Below are positions 42,351-50,950 of a DNA stretch of 64,000 nucleotides, one piece after another. The notes under the pieces are model-generated. The model did no database searches. It saw nothing but the letters and a program-made list of their open reading frames with translations, and was not told where the DNA came from. This DNA is from Nocardiopsis_B mangrovi. GTDB lineage: Bacteria; Actinomycetota; Actinomycetes; Streptosporangiales; Streptosporangiaceae. A program made the position numbers and the translations under genes. The stretch covers positions 100,500-164,499 of the forward strand of contig NZ_JBHSFQ010000012.1 in the NCBI RefSeq assembly GCF_042653925.1. Reading direction: 5' to 3'. Numbering within the stretch: position 1 is the first letter of the stretch; each line of letters begins with the position of its first letter.

Positions 42351-44387
42351 ATGCACATCGTGACGTCCCTGCCGCACAAGGTACGCGAGGACGAAGTGGT
42401 CTGGATCCCGATGTCGGACGGCACCCGGCTGGCCGCCCGCATCTGGCGGCCGGAATCCTCCGAAGAGGAGCCGGTCCCCGCGATCCTGGAGTTCATCCCC
42501 TACCGGCGGCGCGACCTCACCGCCCAGCGGGACTCGATCCACCACCCCTACATGGCCGGCCACGGCTACGCGTGCGCGCGGGTCGACCTGCGCGGCAGCG
42601 GGGATTCCGAGGGGGTGCTCCAGGACGAGTACCTGGAGCAGGAGCTCGCCGACGCCGAGGAGGTGCTGGCCTGGCTGGCCGCACAGCCCTGGTGCAGCGG
42701 GCCCACGGGGATGATGGGGATCTCCTGGGGCGGGTTCAACGGGCTCCAGGTGGCCGCGCGGCGGCCCGAGAGCCTGGGGGCGATCATCACCGTCTGCTCC
42801 ACCGACGACCGCTACGCCGACGACGTCCACTACATGGGCGGCTGCCTGCTCAGTGACAACCTCTCGTGGGCCTCCACCATGTTCGCCTACACCTCCTGCC
42901 CGCCTGACCCCGAGGTGGTGGGCGACAAGTGGCGGCGGATGTGGCACGAGCGGATCGACCACAGCGGGCTGTGGCTCGACACCTGGCTGCGCCACCAGCG
43001 GCGCGACGAGTTCTGGCAGCGCGGCTCGGTGTGCGAGGACATCTCCGCGATCGAGGTGCCCGTGCTGGCCGTGAGCGGCTGGGCCGACGGCTACTCCAAC
43101 GCGGTGTTCCGGCTGATGGATTCGCTCAAGGTGCCCCGGCTCGGCCTCATCGGGCCGTGGTCGCACAAGTACCCGCACCTGGGCGTCCCGGGCCCGGCGA
43201 TCGGCTTCCTCCAGCAGTGCGTGCGGTGGTGGGACCGCTGGCTCAAGGGCATCGACAACGACGTCATGGACGAGCCGATGCTGCGCAGCTGGATGCAGGA
43301 GAGCGTGCCGCCCTCCACCGCCTACGCCCAGCGCCCGGGCCGGTGGGTCGGCGAGCCGTCGTGGCCCTCCCCGCACGTCGTCGAGGAGCGCCGGCCGCTC
43401 GTGGCCAACCACCTGGCCCGGCCGGGCACGGTCGTCGCCCCGGAGGCGGCCGACGAGGCCACCGTGCTGTCGCCGCTGACCGTCGGCCAGTTCGCCGGCA
43501 AGTGGTGCTCCTACAACGCCCCGCCCGACCTGCCCTACGACCAGCGGGAGGAGGACGGCGGCTCGCTGGTGTTCGACAGCGAGGTGCTCACCGAGCGGAC
43601 GGAGATCCTGGGCGCCCCGCTGCTGAACCTGGAGTTCGCCTGCGACCGCCCGCTGGCCATGGTCGCGGTGCGGCTGTCGGACGTCGACCCGCAGGGCAAG
43701 GCCACCCGGGTCACCTACGGGCTGCTCAACCTCACCCACGCCAAGGGCCACTCGATGCCGGAGCGCCTGGTCCCGGGCCGGCGCTACAACGTGACCGTGG
43801 CCATGAACGGCGTGGCCCAGGCGTTCCCGCCGGGGCACAAGCTGCGGGTGTCGATCTCGACGTCGTACTGGCCGCTGGCGTGGCCGCCGCCGGAGCCCGT
43901 CCAGCTGCGGGTCTTCCTGGCGGGCGCGACCGAGCTGGTCCTGCCCGTCCGCCCGTGCGAGGCCGGCGACGGGGTGTCGTCGCGCCCCTTCGACCCGCCG
44001 GAGGGCACCCAGCCGCTGACCACGACCCAGATCGCCCCAGGCCAGCACCGGTGGTGGGTGGAGCGCGACCTCGTCGACTACGGATCGTCGCTCAATGTGG
44101 TCAAGGACCTGGGCACGGTCCGGTTCGAGGACATCGACCTCACCGTGACCCGCCGCTCCACGGAGACCTACCACGCCCAGGGCGACGACTTCACCTCGGC
44201 CCGCGGCCGCACGGAGTGGCGGATGCGCTTCAAGCGCGGCGACTGGGACGTCGAGACCGTCACCACGACCGTGCTGTCGTCCACGACGACGGAGTTCCTC
44301 CTGCACGCCACCCTCGACGCCTTCGAGAACGGCGTGCGGGTCTCGTCGCGGACATGGAACAACACCATCCCCAGAGACGGGGTGTGA
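42351..44387 (+). CDS. CocE/NonD-family (peptidase S15-like) hydrolase
   Basis: A 678-residue alpha/beta hydrolase of the S15 group. Nucleophile S125 is in MMGISWGGFNG; the Asp is probably in VSGWADGYSNAV and the His in IGPWSHKYPH. The N-terminal part (VWIPMSDGTRLAARIWRP...AILEFIPYRRRD) and the C-terminal jelly-roll domain (GAPLLNLEFACDRPLAMVAVRLSDVDPQGKATRVTYGLLNL) match the cocaine esterase / X-prolyl peptidase family. No signal peptide is seen, so it is probably cytoplasmic. GAAGGAGAAGGGA precedes the ATG. It is paired with the ATP-grasp gene upstream: one would make an ester or amide, the other cut one. Which comes first is not known. Confidence 0.9.
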   Translation: MHIVTSLPHKVREDEVVWIPMSDGTRLAARIWRPESSEEEPVPAILEFIPYRRRDLTAQRDSIHHPYMAGHGYACARVDLRGSGDSEGVLQDEYLEQELADAEEVLAWLAAQPWCSGPTGMMGISWGGFNGLQVAARRPESLGAIITVCSTDDRYADDVHYMGGCLLSDNLSWASTMFAYTSCPPDPEVVGDKWRRMWHERIDHSGLWLDTWLRHQRRDEFWQRGSVCEDISAIEVPVLAVSGWADGYSNAVFRLMDSLKVPRLGLIGPWSHKYPHLGVPGPAIGFLQQCVRWWDRWLKGIDNDVMDEPMLRSWMQESVPPSTAYAQRPGRWVGEPSWPSPHVVEERRPLVANHLARPGTVVAPEAADEATVLSPLTVGQFAGKWCSYNAPPDLPYDQREEDGGSLVFDSEVLTERTEILGAPLLNLEFACDRPLAMVAVRLSDVDPQGKATRVTYGLLNLTHAKGHSMPERLVPGRRYNVTVAMNGVAQAFPPGHKLRVSISTSYWPLAWPPPEPVQLRVFLAGATELVLPVRPCEAGDGVSSRPFDPPEGTQPLTTTQIAPGQHRWWVERDLVDYGSSLNVVKDLGTVRFEDIDLTVTRRSTETYHAQGDDFTSARGRTEWRMRFKRGDWDVETVTTTVLSSTTTEFLLHATLDAFENGVRVSSRTWNNTIPRDGV

Positions 44388-44475
44388 CCCCGGCCGGACC
44401 GGGGCCGCCTCGGGCCGGCGGGCACGGCCGGCCGCGCCGGCCTGGTCGGGGGCGCCGGTCCGGTCGGGGCCGCGG

Positions 44476-45171
44476 CTACTCCTCGTCGCCGCCGGGGTGG
44501 TCGATGCGGTCGTGGTAGGTGCGGCGGGTGCGCTCGGTGTGGTCGCGCATGAGGCGGGCCGCCTCGTCCTCGTTGCGGGCGGTGATGGCGTCGATGATCA
44601 GGGCGTGCTCGTGCCAGGAGGCCATGCCGCGGGCGCGGGCGATCGGGGCGTAGTACCAGCGCACGCGGCGGTCGACCTGGGCGGCGAGTTCGGCCAGGAC
44701 GCTGTTGCCCGACGCGCGGATGACGCCGCGGTGGAAGTCGGCGTTGGCGGTGACCACCGCGTCGACGTCGTCGTCGCCCACCGCGTCGGCGCCGGCGCGG
44801 CACAGCTCGCGCAGCAGCGCGATCTCAGGGGCGCCGGCGTTGCGGGCGGCCAGGCGGGCGGATTCGGTCTCCAGCAGGGCGCGGACGGCGAGGAGCTGGT
44901 CGGCCTCGCTCTCGGTGGGGGTGTGCACGAAGGCGCCGTAGCCTGGGCGGAGGTCGACCCAGCCCTCGTTGTTGAGCCGCTGCAGGGCTTCGCGCACGGG
45001 CTGGCGGGAGACGCCGAGCTGGGCGGCGAGTTCGCTCTCGACCAGGTGGCGGCCCGGCGGCAGCTCGCGGGTGATGATCAGTTCGAGAATCGCCTCGTAG
45101 ACGGCTTCGCGCAGCGGGACGGGCCGCTGCACCCGCCCGGCCACCGCGGCCTTCAACGGCTGAGAGGTCAT
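44476..45171 (-). CDS. GntR-family regulator, FCD subgroup
   Basis: A 231-residue FCD-type GntR protein. DNA-binding part: LREAVYEAILELIITRELPPGRHLVESELAAQLGVSRQPVREALQRLNNEGWVDLRPGYGAFVHTP. The helical FCD domain follows, with the metal/ligand residues in TANADFHRGVIRASGNSVLAELAAQVDRRVRWYY and SWHEHALIIDAITARNEDEAARLMRDHTE. The ATG at 45171 has GGAG at normal distance. It is divergent from the ketopantoate reductase-like gene. A perfect GTAGAC-A-GTCTAC palindrome lies over its own promoter, and related elements lie in three promoters of the formate dehydrogenase block, so it is the probable regulator of that block. The ligand is unknown, perhaps an organic acid. Confidence 0.91.
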   Translation of the reverse strand: MTSQPLKAAVAGRVQRPVPLREAVYEAILELIITRELPPGRHLVESELAAQLGVSRQPVREALQRLNNEGWVDLRPGYGAFVHTPTESEADQLLAVRALLETESARLAARNAGAPEIALLRELCRAGADAVGDDDVDAVVTANADFHRGVIRASGNSVLAELAAQVDRRVRWYYAPIARARGMASWHEHALIIDAITARNEDEAARLMRDHTERTRRTYHDRIDHPGGDEE

Positions 45172-45201
45172 AAGCGTCACTCCGGGTCCGTCACGGATGG
45201 T

Positions 45202-45214
45202 GTAGACAGTCTAC
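45202..45214. promoter_or_regulatory. Perfect GntR-type operator palindrome
   Basis: GTAGACAGTCTAC is two 6-base inverted arms around a central A, 31 bases before the gntR start. On the minus strand TAGACT within it also looks like a -10 box, so binding would block the gene's own promoter. Confidence 0.75.
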
Positions 45215-45433
45215 GAAATCCCATATCTTTCTCAGCCTGCCGCGCCGCGTGCCGTCGGCACGACGGCCGCGGGCTCCGCTGGCGGCGGAGCCCCGCGACC
45301 ACGCAGGCGGTGGCCGGCGGCATCCCCGCGGAGCCCCCACCCCCGGCGACCCGGGGGCCGCGGACCGGCGAGAAGAACCGGAGAACTTCCCGTTCCCGCC
45401 AGGTCGCACGTTCCTTCTCCGTCGAAAGTGCCA

Positions 45434-45469
45434 CTGACACGACCGCGCTTGCTTAGCATACTGTATACA
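45434..45469 (+). promoter_or_regulatory. Promoter with operator for the PanE-like gene
   Basis: -35 CTGACA (45434-45439), 17 bases, -10 CATACT (45457-45462), directly followed by the palindrome TGTATACA (45462-45469). GCATACTGTA is shared with promoters at 46676 and 48892. Confidence 0.65.
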
Positions 45470-45499
45470 CTTTCCGTCCCCCGAGAGAAGGGAGCGCTC

Positions 45500-46525
45500 A
45501 TGCGCATCGCCGTTCTGGGCGCCGGCGCTATCGGCGCCTACGCGGGTGCCGCACTGCACCGCGGCGGGGCCGACGTCCACCTCATCGCCCGTGGAGCCCA
45601 CCTGGAGGCGCTCCGCGCCGACGGCGTCCGGGTCCTCAGCCCGCGAGGCGACTTCACCGCACGTCCGCACGCCACCTCCGACCCGGCCGAGGTCGGGCCG
45701 GTCGACTACGTCTTCCTCGGCCTCAAGGCCCAGCACTATGCCGACGCGGGCGCGATGCTGCGCCCGCTGATGGGGCCGGCCACCGCCGTGGTCGCCGCCC
45801 AGAACGGCATCCCCTGGTGGTACTTCCACGGCATGGGCGGCCCGCTCGCCGGCCGGCGCGTGCACACGGTCGACCCTGGCGGGTCGGTCAGCCGGGCGAT
45901 CCCGGTCGAGCGCGCCATCGGCTGCGTCGTCTACGCCGCGACCGAGATCGCCGGCCCTGGTGTCATCCGGCACCTGGAGGGGACCCGGTTCTCCATCGGC
46001 GAACCCAGCGGGGAGGTCTCCGACCGCTGCCGCGCCTTCAGCGACGCCATGGTCGCGGGCGGGCTGAAGTGCCCCATCGAGCCCGAGATCCGCGAGGACG
46101 TCTGGGTGAAGCTGATGGGCAACATCACCTTCAACCCGCTCAGCGCCCTGACCCGGTCGACGATGGCGCAGATCTGCGGCGACCGGTCCACCCGCGCCCT
46201 CGCCCGGGCCATGATGACCGAGACGCTGGAGGTGGCCGCCCGATTGGGCATCCGCCCCGGGATCTCGATCGAGCGCCGGCTGGCCGGGGCGGAGCGCGCC
46301 GGCGACCACCGCACCTCCACCCTGCACGACGTCGAGCGCGGCCGGCCCATGGAGCTGGACGTGATCCTGACGGCCGTGGTCGAGCTGGCGGACCTGACCG
46401 GCGCCGAGGTGCCGACCCTGCGGTCGGTGGACGCGGTGGCGCGGCTGCTCAACCAGCGGCTCATCGACGGGACGGCCGTTCCGGTGCCGGCGGCGCGCAC
46501 CGGCGCCGGCACGTCGGCGGCTTGA
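45500..46525 (+). CDS. 2-dehydropantoate 2-reductase-like (PanE/ApbA family) enzyme
   Basis: A 341-residue NADPH-dependent reductase. The Rossmann start MRIAVLGAGAIGAYAGAALHRGGADVHLIARG has the GxGxxG loop, followed by DYVFLGLKAQ, AAQNGIPWW, and the catalytic Lys region EDVWVKLMGNITFNPLSALTR. RTSTLHDVERGRPMELD near the end is the substrate-binding segment. The family reduces 2-oxo acids such as ketopantoate; many copies act outside vitamin B5 synthesis. AAGGGAG precedes the ATG. The promoter carries the same element as the two formate dehydrogenase promoters downstream, and the gene is divergent from gntR, so it is probably part of a catabolic route that releases formate. The substrate is not known. 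Confidence 0.88.
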   Translation: MRIAVLGAGAIGAYAGAALHRGGADVHLIARGAHLEALRADGVRVLSPRGDFTARPHATSDPAEVGPVDYVFLGLKAQHYADAGAMLRPLMGPATAVVAAQNGIPWWYFHGMGGPLAGRRVHTVDPGGSVSRAIPVERAIGCVVYAATEIAGPGVIRHLEGTRFSIGEPSGEVSDRCRAFSDAMVAGGLKCPIEPEIREDVWVKLMGNITFNPLSALTRSTMAQICGDRSTRALARAMMTETLEVAARLGIRPGISIERRLAGAERAGDHRTSTLHDVERGRPMELDVILTAVVELADLTGAEVPTLRSVDAVARLLNQRLIDGTAVPVPAARTGAGTSAA

Positions 46526-46675
46526 GTGCCCGGGGCGGCGGGCCGTGCCCACCGGCGCGATCGGCACGGCGGCCTCCTCTCGGGGGCGGCCGCGTGCGAA
46601 GCTGGAGGTCCCCGCCGCCCCGCGGAGCGCAGGGGGCGCGCCGCCCCGCGCCTGCGCACGCCGCGCCGGGCGGCC

Positions 46676-46709
46676 TTGCCGCCAGTCCGAATCCACGCAT
46701 ACTGTAGAC
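46676..46709 (+). promoter_or_regulatory. Promoter with operator for the formate dehydrogenase catalytic gene
   Basis: -35 TTGCCG (46676-46681), 16 bases, -10 CATACT (46698-46703), then GTAGAC (46704-46709). The 13-base stretch GCATACTGTAGAC closely matches those at 45456 and 48914. Confidence 0.65.
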
Positions 46710-46759
46710 AATCTCTGTAATCGATGACCCGTGGCCACGACGACCCAAGCGAGGCCGAG

Positions 46760-48712
46760 ATGCGATCGGACCGCCAGCCCACCTCCTACGAACGGCTCTC
46801 CCACCCCCTCGTCCGCGAGGGCGGTGAGCTGCGTCCGGCCTCCTGGGAGGAGGCCCTGGACCGCGCCGCCGCCGCCTTCACCGACAGTGTCCGGCGGCAC
46901 GGCGCCAACGCCTTCGGCATGCTCTCCTGTGCCCGGGCGACCAACGAGATGAACTTCGTCGCACAGAAGTTCACCCGCGTCGTCGTCGGCACCAACAACG
47001 TCGACTCCTGCAACCGCACCTGCCACGCCCCGAGTGTGGCCGGGCTGTCCGCGGCCTTCGGCTCGGGCGGCGGCACGTCCTCCTACTCCGATGTCGAGGA
47101 CACCGACCTGATCATCGTGTGGGGCGGCAACCCCCGCTTCGCCCACCCGATCTTCTTCCAGCACGTACTCAAGGGCGTGCACAAGGGCGCCCGCCTCTAC
47201 GTGGTCGACCCGCGGCGCACGTCGTCGGCCGAATGGGCCGACCGCTGGCTCGGGCTCAACGTCGGCACCGACATCCCGCTCGCGCACGCGATCGGCCGCG
47301 AGATCATCCACGCCGGCCTGGTCAACGAGACCTTCGTGCAGCGCGGCACCACCGGCTTCGAGGAGTACCGCGAGCTGGTCGAGCCGTGGACGCTGGCCGC
47401 CGCCGAGGCCGAGACCGGGGTCCCGGCCGAGGCGATCCGCGAGCTGGCCCACGCCTACGCCCGCGCCGAGCGGGCCCAGCTGAGCTGGACGCTCGGTATC
47501 ACCGAGCACCACAACGCCACCGACAACGTCCGGGCGCTCATCAACCTCTCCCTGCTCACCGGGCATGTCGGCCGGCCCGGCTCCGGCCTCCAGCCCCTGC
47601 GCGGCCAGAACAACGTGCAGGGCGGCGGCGACATGGGCGCCATCCCCGACCGCCTGGCCGGGTTCCAGGACATCCTCGACCCCGAGGTTCGCGGCCGGTT
47701 CGAGAAGGCGTGGAACACCGACATCCAGCCGCACAAGGGCAAGACGCTCACCCAGATGTTCGAGGCGATGGACGAGGGCGAGCTGAAGGCGCTCTACGTC
47801 ATCGGCGAGAACCCGGTGCAGTCCGAGCCCGAGACGCTCAAGACCACCCGCCGCCTGGAGTCGCTCGACCACCTGGTGGTGCAGGACATCCTCCTCACCC
47901 GCACCGCCGAGCTGGCCGACATCGTGCTCCCGGCGAGCGCGTCGTGGTGCGAGTCCGACGGGACCTTCACCAACAGCGAGCGGCGCGTGCAGCTCGTGCG
48001 CAAGGCGCTGGACCCGCCACCGGGGGCCCGCGACGACATCCACATCATCTGCGACCTCGCCCAGCGGATGGGCCACCCGTGGCAGTACCCCTCGGCCGAG
48101 GAGGTCTGGGACGAGCTGCGCTCCCTGTCGCCCATCCACCGGGGCATGACCTACGCCCGCTTGGAGGAGCACCACGGCATCCAGTGGCCCTGCTACTCCG
48201 AGGACACGCTCGAACCGGGCTACCTGCACGCCCGGCTGTGGTCGGCCGACCCCGTTGAGCGGGGCATCCCCGCGCCGTTCGGCCTGGTCGGCCACTCCCC
48301 GCCGGTCGACCTGCTCGACGACGACTTCCCGTTCCGGCTCACCACGGGGCGCCGGCTCGACGACTACAACACCGGGGTGCAGACGAGCGGGTTCTCCTCG
48401 CCGCTGCGGCGGGGCGAGCTGCTCGACATCTCGCCCGAGGACGCCGAGCTGCTGGGCGTGGCCGACGGCGAGATCGTGCGCGTGTCGTCGCGGCGCGGCT
48501 CGGTGCTCGTGCCGGCGTCGGTGACCTCGTCAATGCGGGCCGGGCTGGTGTTCATGACCTTCCACTTCCCCGACCAGGTCGACACCCAGCTGCTGACCCT
48601 GGACGCCACCGACCCCATCGCGGGGACGGCGGAGTACAAGGCGGCGGCGGTGCGCATCGAGAAGGTCGCCCAGCCCGCCCCGGACGGCGAAGCCGTCGCG
48701 GCGGCGACCTAG
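46760..48712 (+). CDS. Formate dehydrogenase molybdopterin subunit lacking its N-terminal Fe-S domain
   Basis: A 650-residue bis-MGD oxidoreductase. It starts RLSHPLVREGGELRPASWEEALDRAAAAF, a place normally about 300-400 residues into an FdsA/FdhA chain or 60 into FdhF. The active-site motif NRTCHAPSVAGL gives C88 and H89, the formate-splitting pair. Then VWGGNPRFAHPIFF, YVVDPRRTSSAEWAD, GRPGSGLQPLRGQNNVQGGGDMGA and the C-terminal MGD domain (FRLTTGRRLDDYNTG). The Cys motif for the cluster beside the molybdenum site is absent; it is found on the separate protein at 50947-51888. An upstream ATG at 46724 has no ribosome site; 46760 follows GAGG. Oxidises formate to CO2 in the cytoplasm with the neighbouring diaphorase. 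Confidence 0.9.
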   Translation: MRSDRQPTSYERLSHPLVREGGELRPASWEEALDRAAAAFTDSVRRHGANAFGMLSCARATNEMNFVAQKFTRVVVGTNNVDSCNRTCHAPSVAGLSAAFGSGGGTSSYSDVEDTDLIIVWGGNPRFAHPIFFQHVLKGVHKGARLYVVDPRRTSSAEWADRWLGLNVGTDIPLAHAIGREIIHAGLVNETFVQRGTTGFEEYRELVEPWTLAAAEAETGVPAEAIRELAHAYARAERAQLSWTLGITEHHNATDNVRALINLSLLTGHVGRPGSGLQPLRGQNNVQGGGDMGAIPDRLAGFQDILDPEVRGRFEKAWNTDIQPHKGKTLTQMFEAMDEGELKALYVIGENPVQSEPETLKTTRRLESLDHLVVQDILLTRTAELADIVLPASASWCESDGTFTNSERRVQLVRKALDPPPGARDDIHIICDLAQRMGHPWQYPSAEEVWDELRSLSPIHRGMTYARLEEHHGIQWPCYSEDTLEPGYLHARLWSADPVERGIPAPFGLVGHSPPVDLLDDDFPFRLTTGRRLDDYNTGVQTSGFSSPLRRGELLDISPEDAELLGVADGEIVRVSSRRGSVLVPASVTSSMRAGLVFMTFHFPDQVDTQLLTLDATDPIAGTAEYKAAAVRIEKVAQPAPDGEAVAAAT

Positions 48713-48891
48713 CCCGCCGCCCACGCACGTGCGTCCCGCCGCGCCGCCCCCGGCGCGGCGGGGCGCCCTCCGCGCGGAGCGGGCGCGCACGGCGCCTTCT
48801 TCCGCGCCGCTCCTGACCTGTGTCGACGGCGGCAGGACCCGGCCGCGCGGCGCGCGGCCGACATCCCGGGTGACCCACCGGGTACAGGGTC

Positions 48892-48933
48892 TTGCCGAGA
48901 GATCGAACGCGGAGCATACTGTAGCCCGTATAC
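48892..48933 (+). promoter_or_regulatory. Promoter with operator for the diaphorase operon
   Basis: -35 TTGCCG (48892-48897), 17 bases, -10 CATACT (48915-48920), then GTAGCC and a GTATAC palindrome (48928-48933). It is the third copy of the GCATACTGTA element in this block. Confidence 0.65.
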
Positions 48934-48979
48934 AAAGTGCTGTGATCTGGCTTACACGGAATTCGAGGTGACCGGGCAC

Positions 48980-50950
48980 GTGGACTTGCACTTCCTGGAC
49001 GCTCCGCCGACCGACACCGAGCGGGCGGCCGTGGACGCCGTCCTCGGCCCCCCGGAATCGGGGTGGGACGGCGGCGAGCGCCAGGCATCCGACCTCCGCT
49101 TCGCCCACGGCGGCCACGCCGCGCGCGGGCGCCGCGACCTGCTGCTGCCCGCGCTGCACGCCGTCAACGACCGCGTCGGCTGGATCAGCCGGGAGGCCCT
49201 GGACTACATCTGCCGCCGGCTGACCCTGCCGCCCGCCGAGGCCTACGGGGTCGCCTCGTTCTACGCCATGTTCGCCATGGAGCGCCGCCCCCGGCGGGTG
49301 GTGCACGTGTGCACCGACATCGCCTGCGCCGCCGCCGGATCCGACCGCCTGTGCGCGGCGATGACCGAGCGCGCGGGCGCCGCCGGCTCCGCCGACCCCG
49401 ACGCCGGCCTCGTCTGGCACGAGAGCCCCTGCCTGGGGCTGTGCGAGCGCGCACCGGCCGCCCTGACCATCGAGGCCGGCGACCCGCCCGCCTACTCCGT
49501 GGCGGCCCCGGCCGAGGCCGCCGACCTGCTCGACGCGCCCGCCGATACCGGAACCCGCGATGGCGACGGCGCCGCACCCGCCGCACCCGCGTCCGCCAAC
49601 GGCCACCGCCGCCCGCGCACCACCACCTTCTCCCCCGCCCCGCTGCCGGGCCCCGCGCCCGAGCCCGACGCGGGCACGGCCGTGCCCCAGTCCGGCGACC
49701 CCGGGCTGATCCTGCTGCGCCGCGTCGGAGTGGTCGACCCCGAGAGCCTCGACGACTACCGCTCCCACGGCGGCTACGCCGCGCTCCGCGAGGCGCTGCG
49801 CCTCGGCCCTTCCGGGGTCATCCGCGAGGTCTCCGACTCCGGCCTGGTCGGACGCGGCGGCGCCGCCTTCCCCACCGGCCGCAAGTGGGAGGCCACGGCC
49901 CGGCGCCCCGAAACCCCCCGCTACATCGTCTGCAACGCCGACGAGAGCGAGCCCGGCACGTTCAAGGACCGCGTGCTCATGGAGGGCGACCCGTTCTCCG
50001 TCATCGAGGCGATGACCATCGCGGGCTACGCCAACGGCGCGGCGACCGGCTACCTCTACATCCGCGGGGAGTACCCGCGGGCGCTGTCGCGCCTGGAGAA
50101 CGCGATCGCCCGCGCCCGCGACCGCGGCCTGCTGGGCACCGACATCCTGGGCTCCGGGTTCGACTTCGACATCGAGATCCGCCGCGGTGCCGGAGCCTAC
50201 ATCTGCGGCGAGGAGACCGCGATCTTCAACTCGATCGAGGGCCGGCGCGGCGAACCCCGCAGCAAGCCGCCCTTCCCGGTCGAGCGCGGGCTGTTCGGCC
50301 GCCCCACCGCGATCAACAACGTGGAGACCCTGGTCAACGTCCTGCCGATCGTGCTCATGGGCGGGCCCGCCTACGCGGGCATCGGCACCGGCCGCTCCAC
50401 GGGCCCCAAACTGTTCTGCGTCTCGGGTTCGGTGCGCCGGCCCGGGGTCTACGAGGTGCCGTTCGGGGCCACCCTGCGCGAACTCCTCACCCTGGCCGGC
50501 GGCGCCGGCCCCGCGCCGCTGCGCGCCGTCCTGCTCGGCGGCGCCGCCGGCGGGTTCGTCCGCGCCGACGAACTCGACATCCCGCTCACCTTCGAGGGCG
50601 CCCGCGAAGCGGGGGCCACCCTGGGGTCGGGCGTGGTGCTGGTCCTGGACGACACCGTCGACCTGGCGGCCATCCTGGTCCGCATCGCCGCGTTCTTCCG
50701 CGACGAGTCGTGCGGGCAGTGCGTGCCCTGCCGGGTGGGCACGGTCCGCCAGGAGGAGGCGCTACAGCGCCTGTCCCTGGGCACCGGGCCGCGCCGCACC
50801 GACCTCGCGCTGCTGCGCGAAGTGGGCGCGGCGATGCGCGACGCCTCGATCTGCGGCCTGGGCCAGACCGCGTGGAACGCCGTTGAGTCGGCCATCGACC
50901 GCTTGGGCGTCTTCGGCCCCGAGGAAACGACGTTGAAGGAGGTCAGGTGA
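48980..50950 (+). CDS. Fused NuoE-NuoF-type diaphorase subunit of formate dehydrogenase
   Basis: A 656-residue fusion of the two NADH-side subunits. NuoE-like part (to about 180): thioredoxin-fold 2Fe-2S with Cys in VVHVCTDIACAAAG and HESPCLGLCERAPA. A Pro/Ala-rich linker follows (about 180-230). NuoF-like part: GLVGRGGAAFPTGRKWEA (NAD), YIVCNADESEPGTFKDR (FMN), RGAGAYICGEETAIFNSIEGRRGEPR, and 4Fe-4S ligands in DESCGQCVPCRVGT and ASICGLGQ. It passes electrons from the Fe-S chain to NAD+. I prefer the GTG at 48980 because GAGGTG lies nine bases before; the GTG at 48968 is the alternative. It overlaps the next gene by four bases. Confidence 0.92.
   Translation: MDLHFLDAPPTDTERAAVDAVLGPPESGWDGGERQASDLRFAHGGHAARGRRDLLLPALHAVNDRVGWISREALDYICRRLTLPPAEAYGVASFYAMFAMERRPRRVVHVCTDIACAAAGSDRLCAAMTERAGAAGSADPDAGLVWHESPCLGLCERAPAALTIEAGDPPAYSVAAPAEAADLLDAPADTGTRDGDGAAPAAPASANGHRRPRTTTFSPAPLPGPAPEPDAGTAVPQSGDPGLILLRRVGVVDPESLDDYRSHGGYAALREALRLGPSGVIREVSDSGLVGRGGAAFPTGRKWEATARRPETPRYIVCNADESEPGTFKDRVLMEGDPFSVIEAMTIAGYANGAATGYLYIRGEYPRALSRLENAIARARDRGLLGTDILGSGFDFDIEIRRGAGAYICGEETAIFNSIEGRRGEPRSKPPFPVERGLFGRPTAINNVETLVNVLPIVLMGGPAYAGIGTGRSTGPKLFCVSGSVRRPGVYEVPFGATLRELLTLAGGAGPAPLRAVLLGGAAGGFVRADELDIPLTFEGAREAGATLGSGVVLVLDDTVDLAAILVRIAAFFRDESCGQCVPCRVGTVRQEEALQRLSLGTGPRRTDLALLREVGAAMRDASICGLGQTAWNAVESAIDRLGVFGPEETTLKEVR

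Larger units (their letters stand above)
45172..45499. other. Divergent control region of the gntR gene and the formate block
   Basis: 328 bases with no gene. It holds the GntR palindrome at 45202-45214 near one end and the sigma-A-like promoter with operator at 45434-45469 near the other. The middle is GC-rich without recognised structure. Confidence 0.6.
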
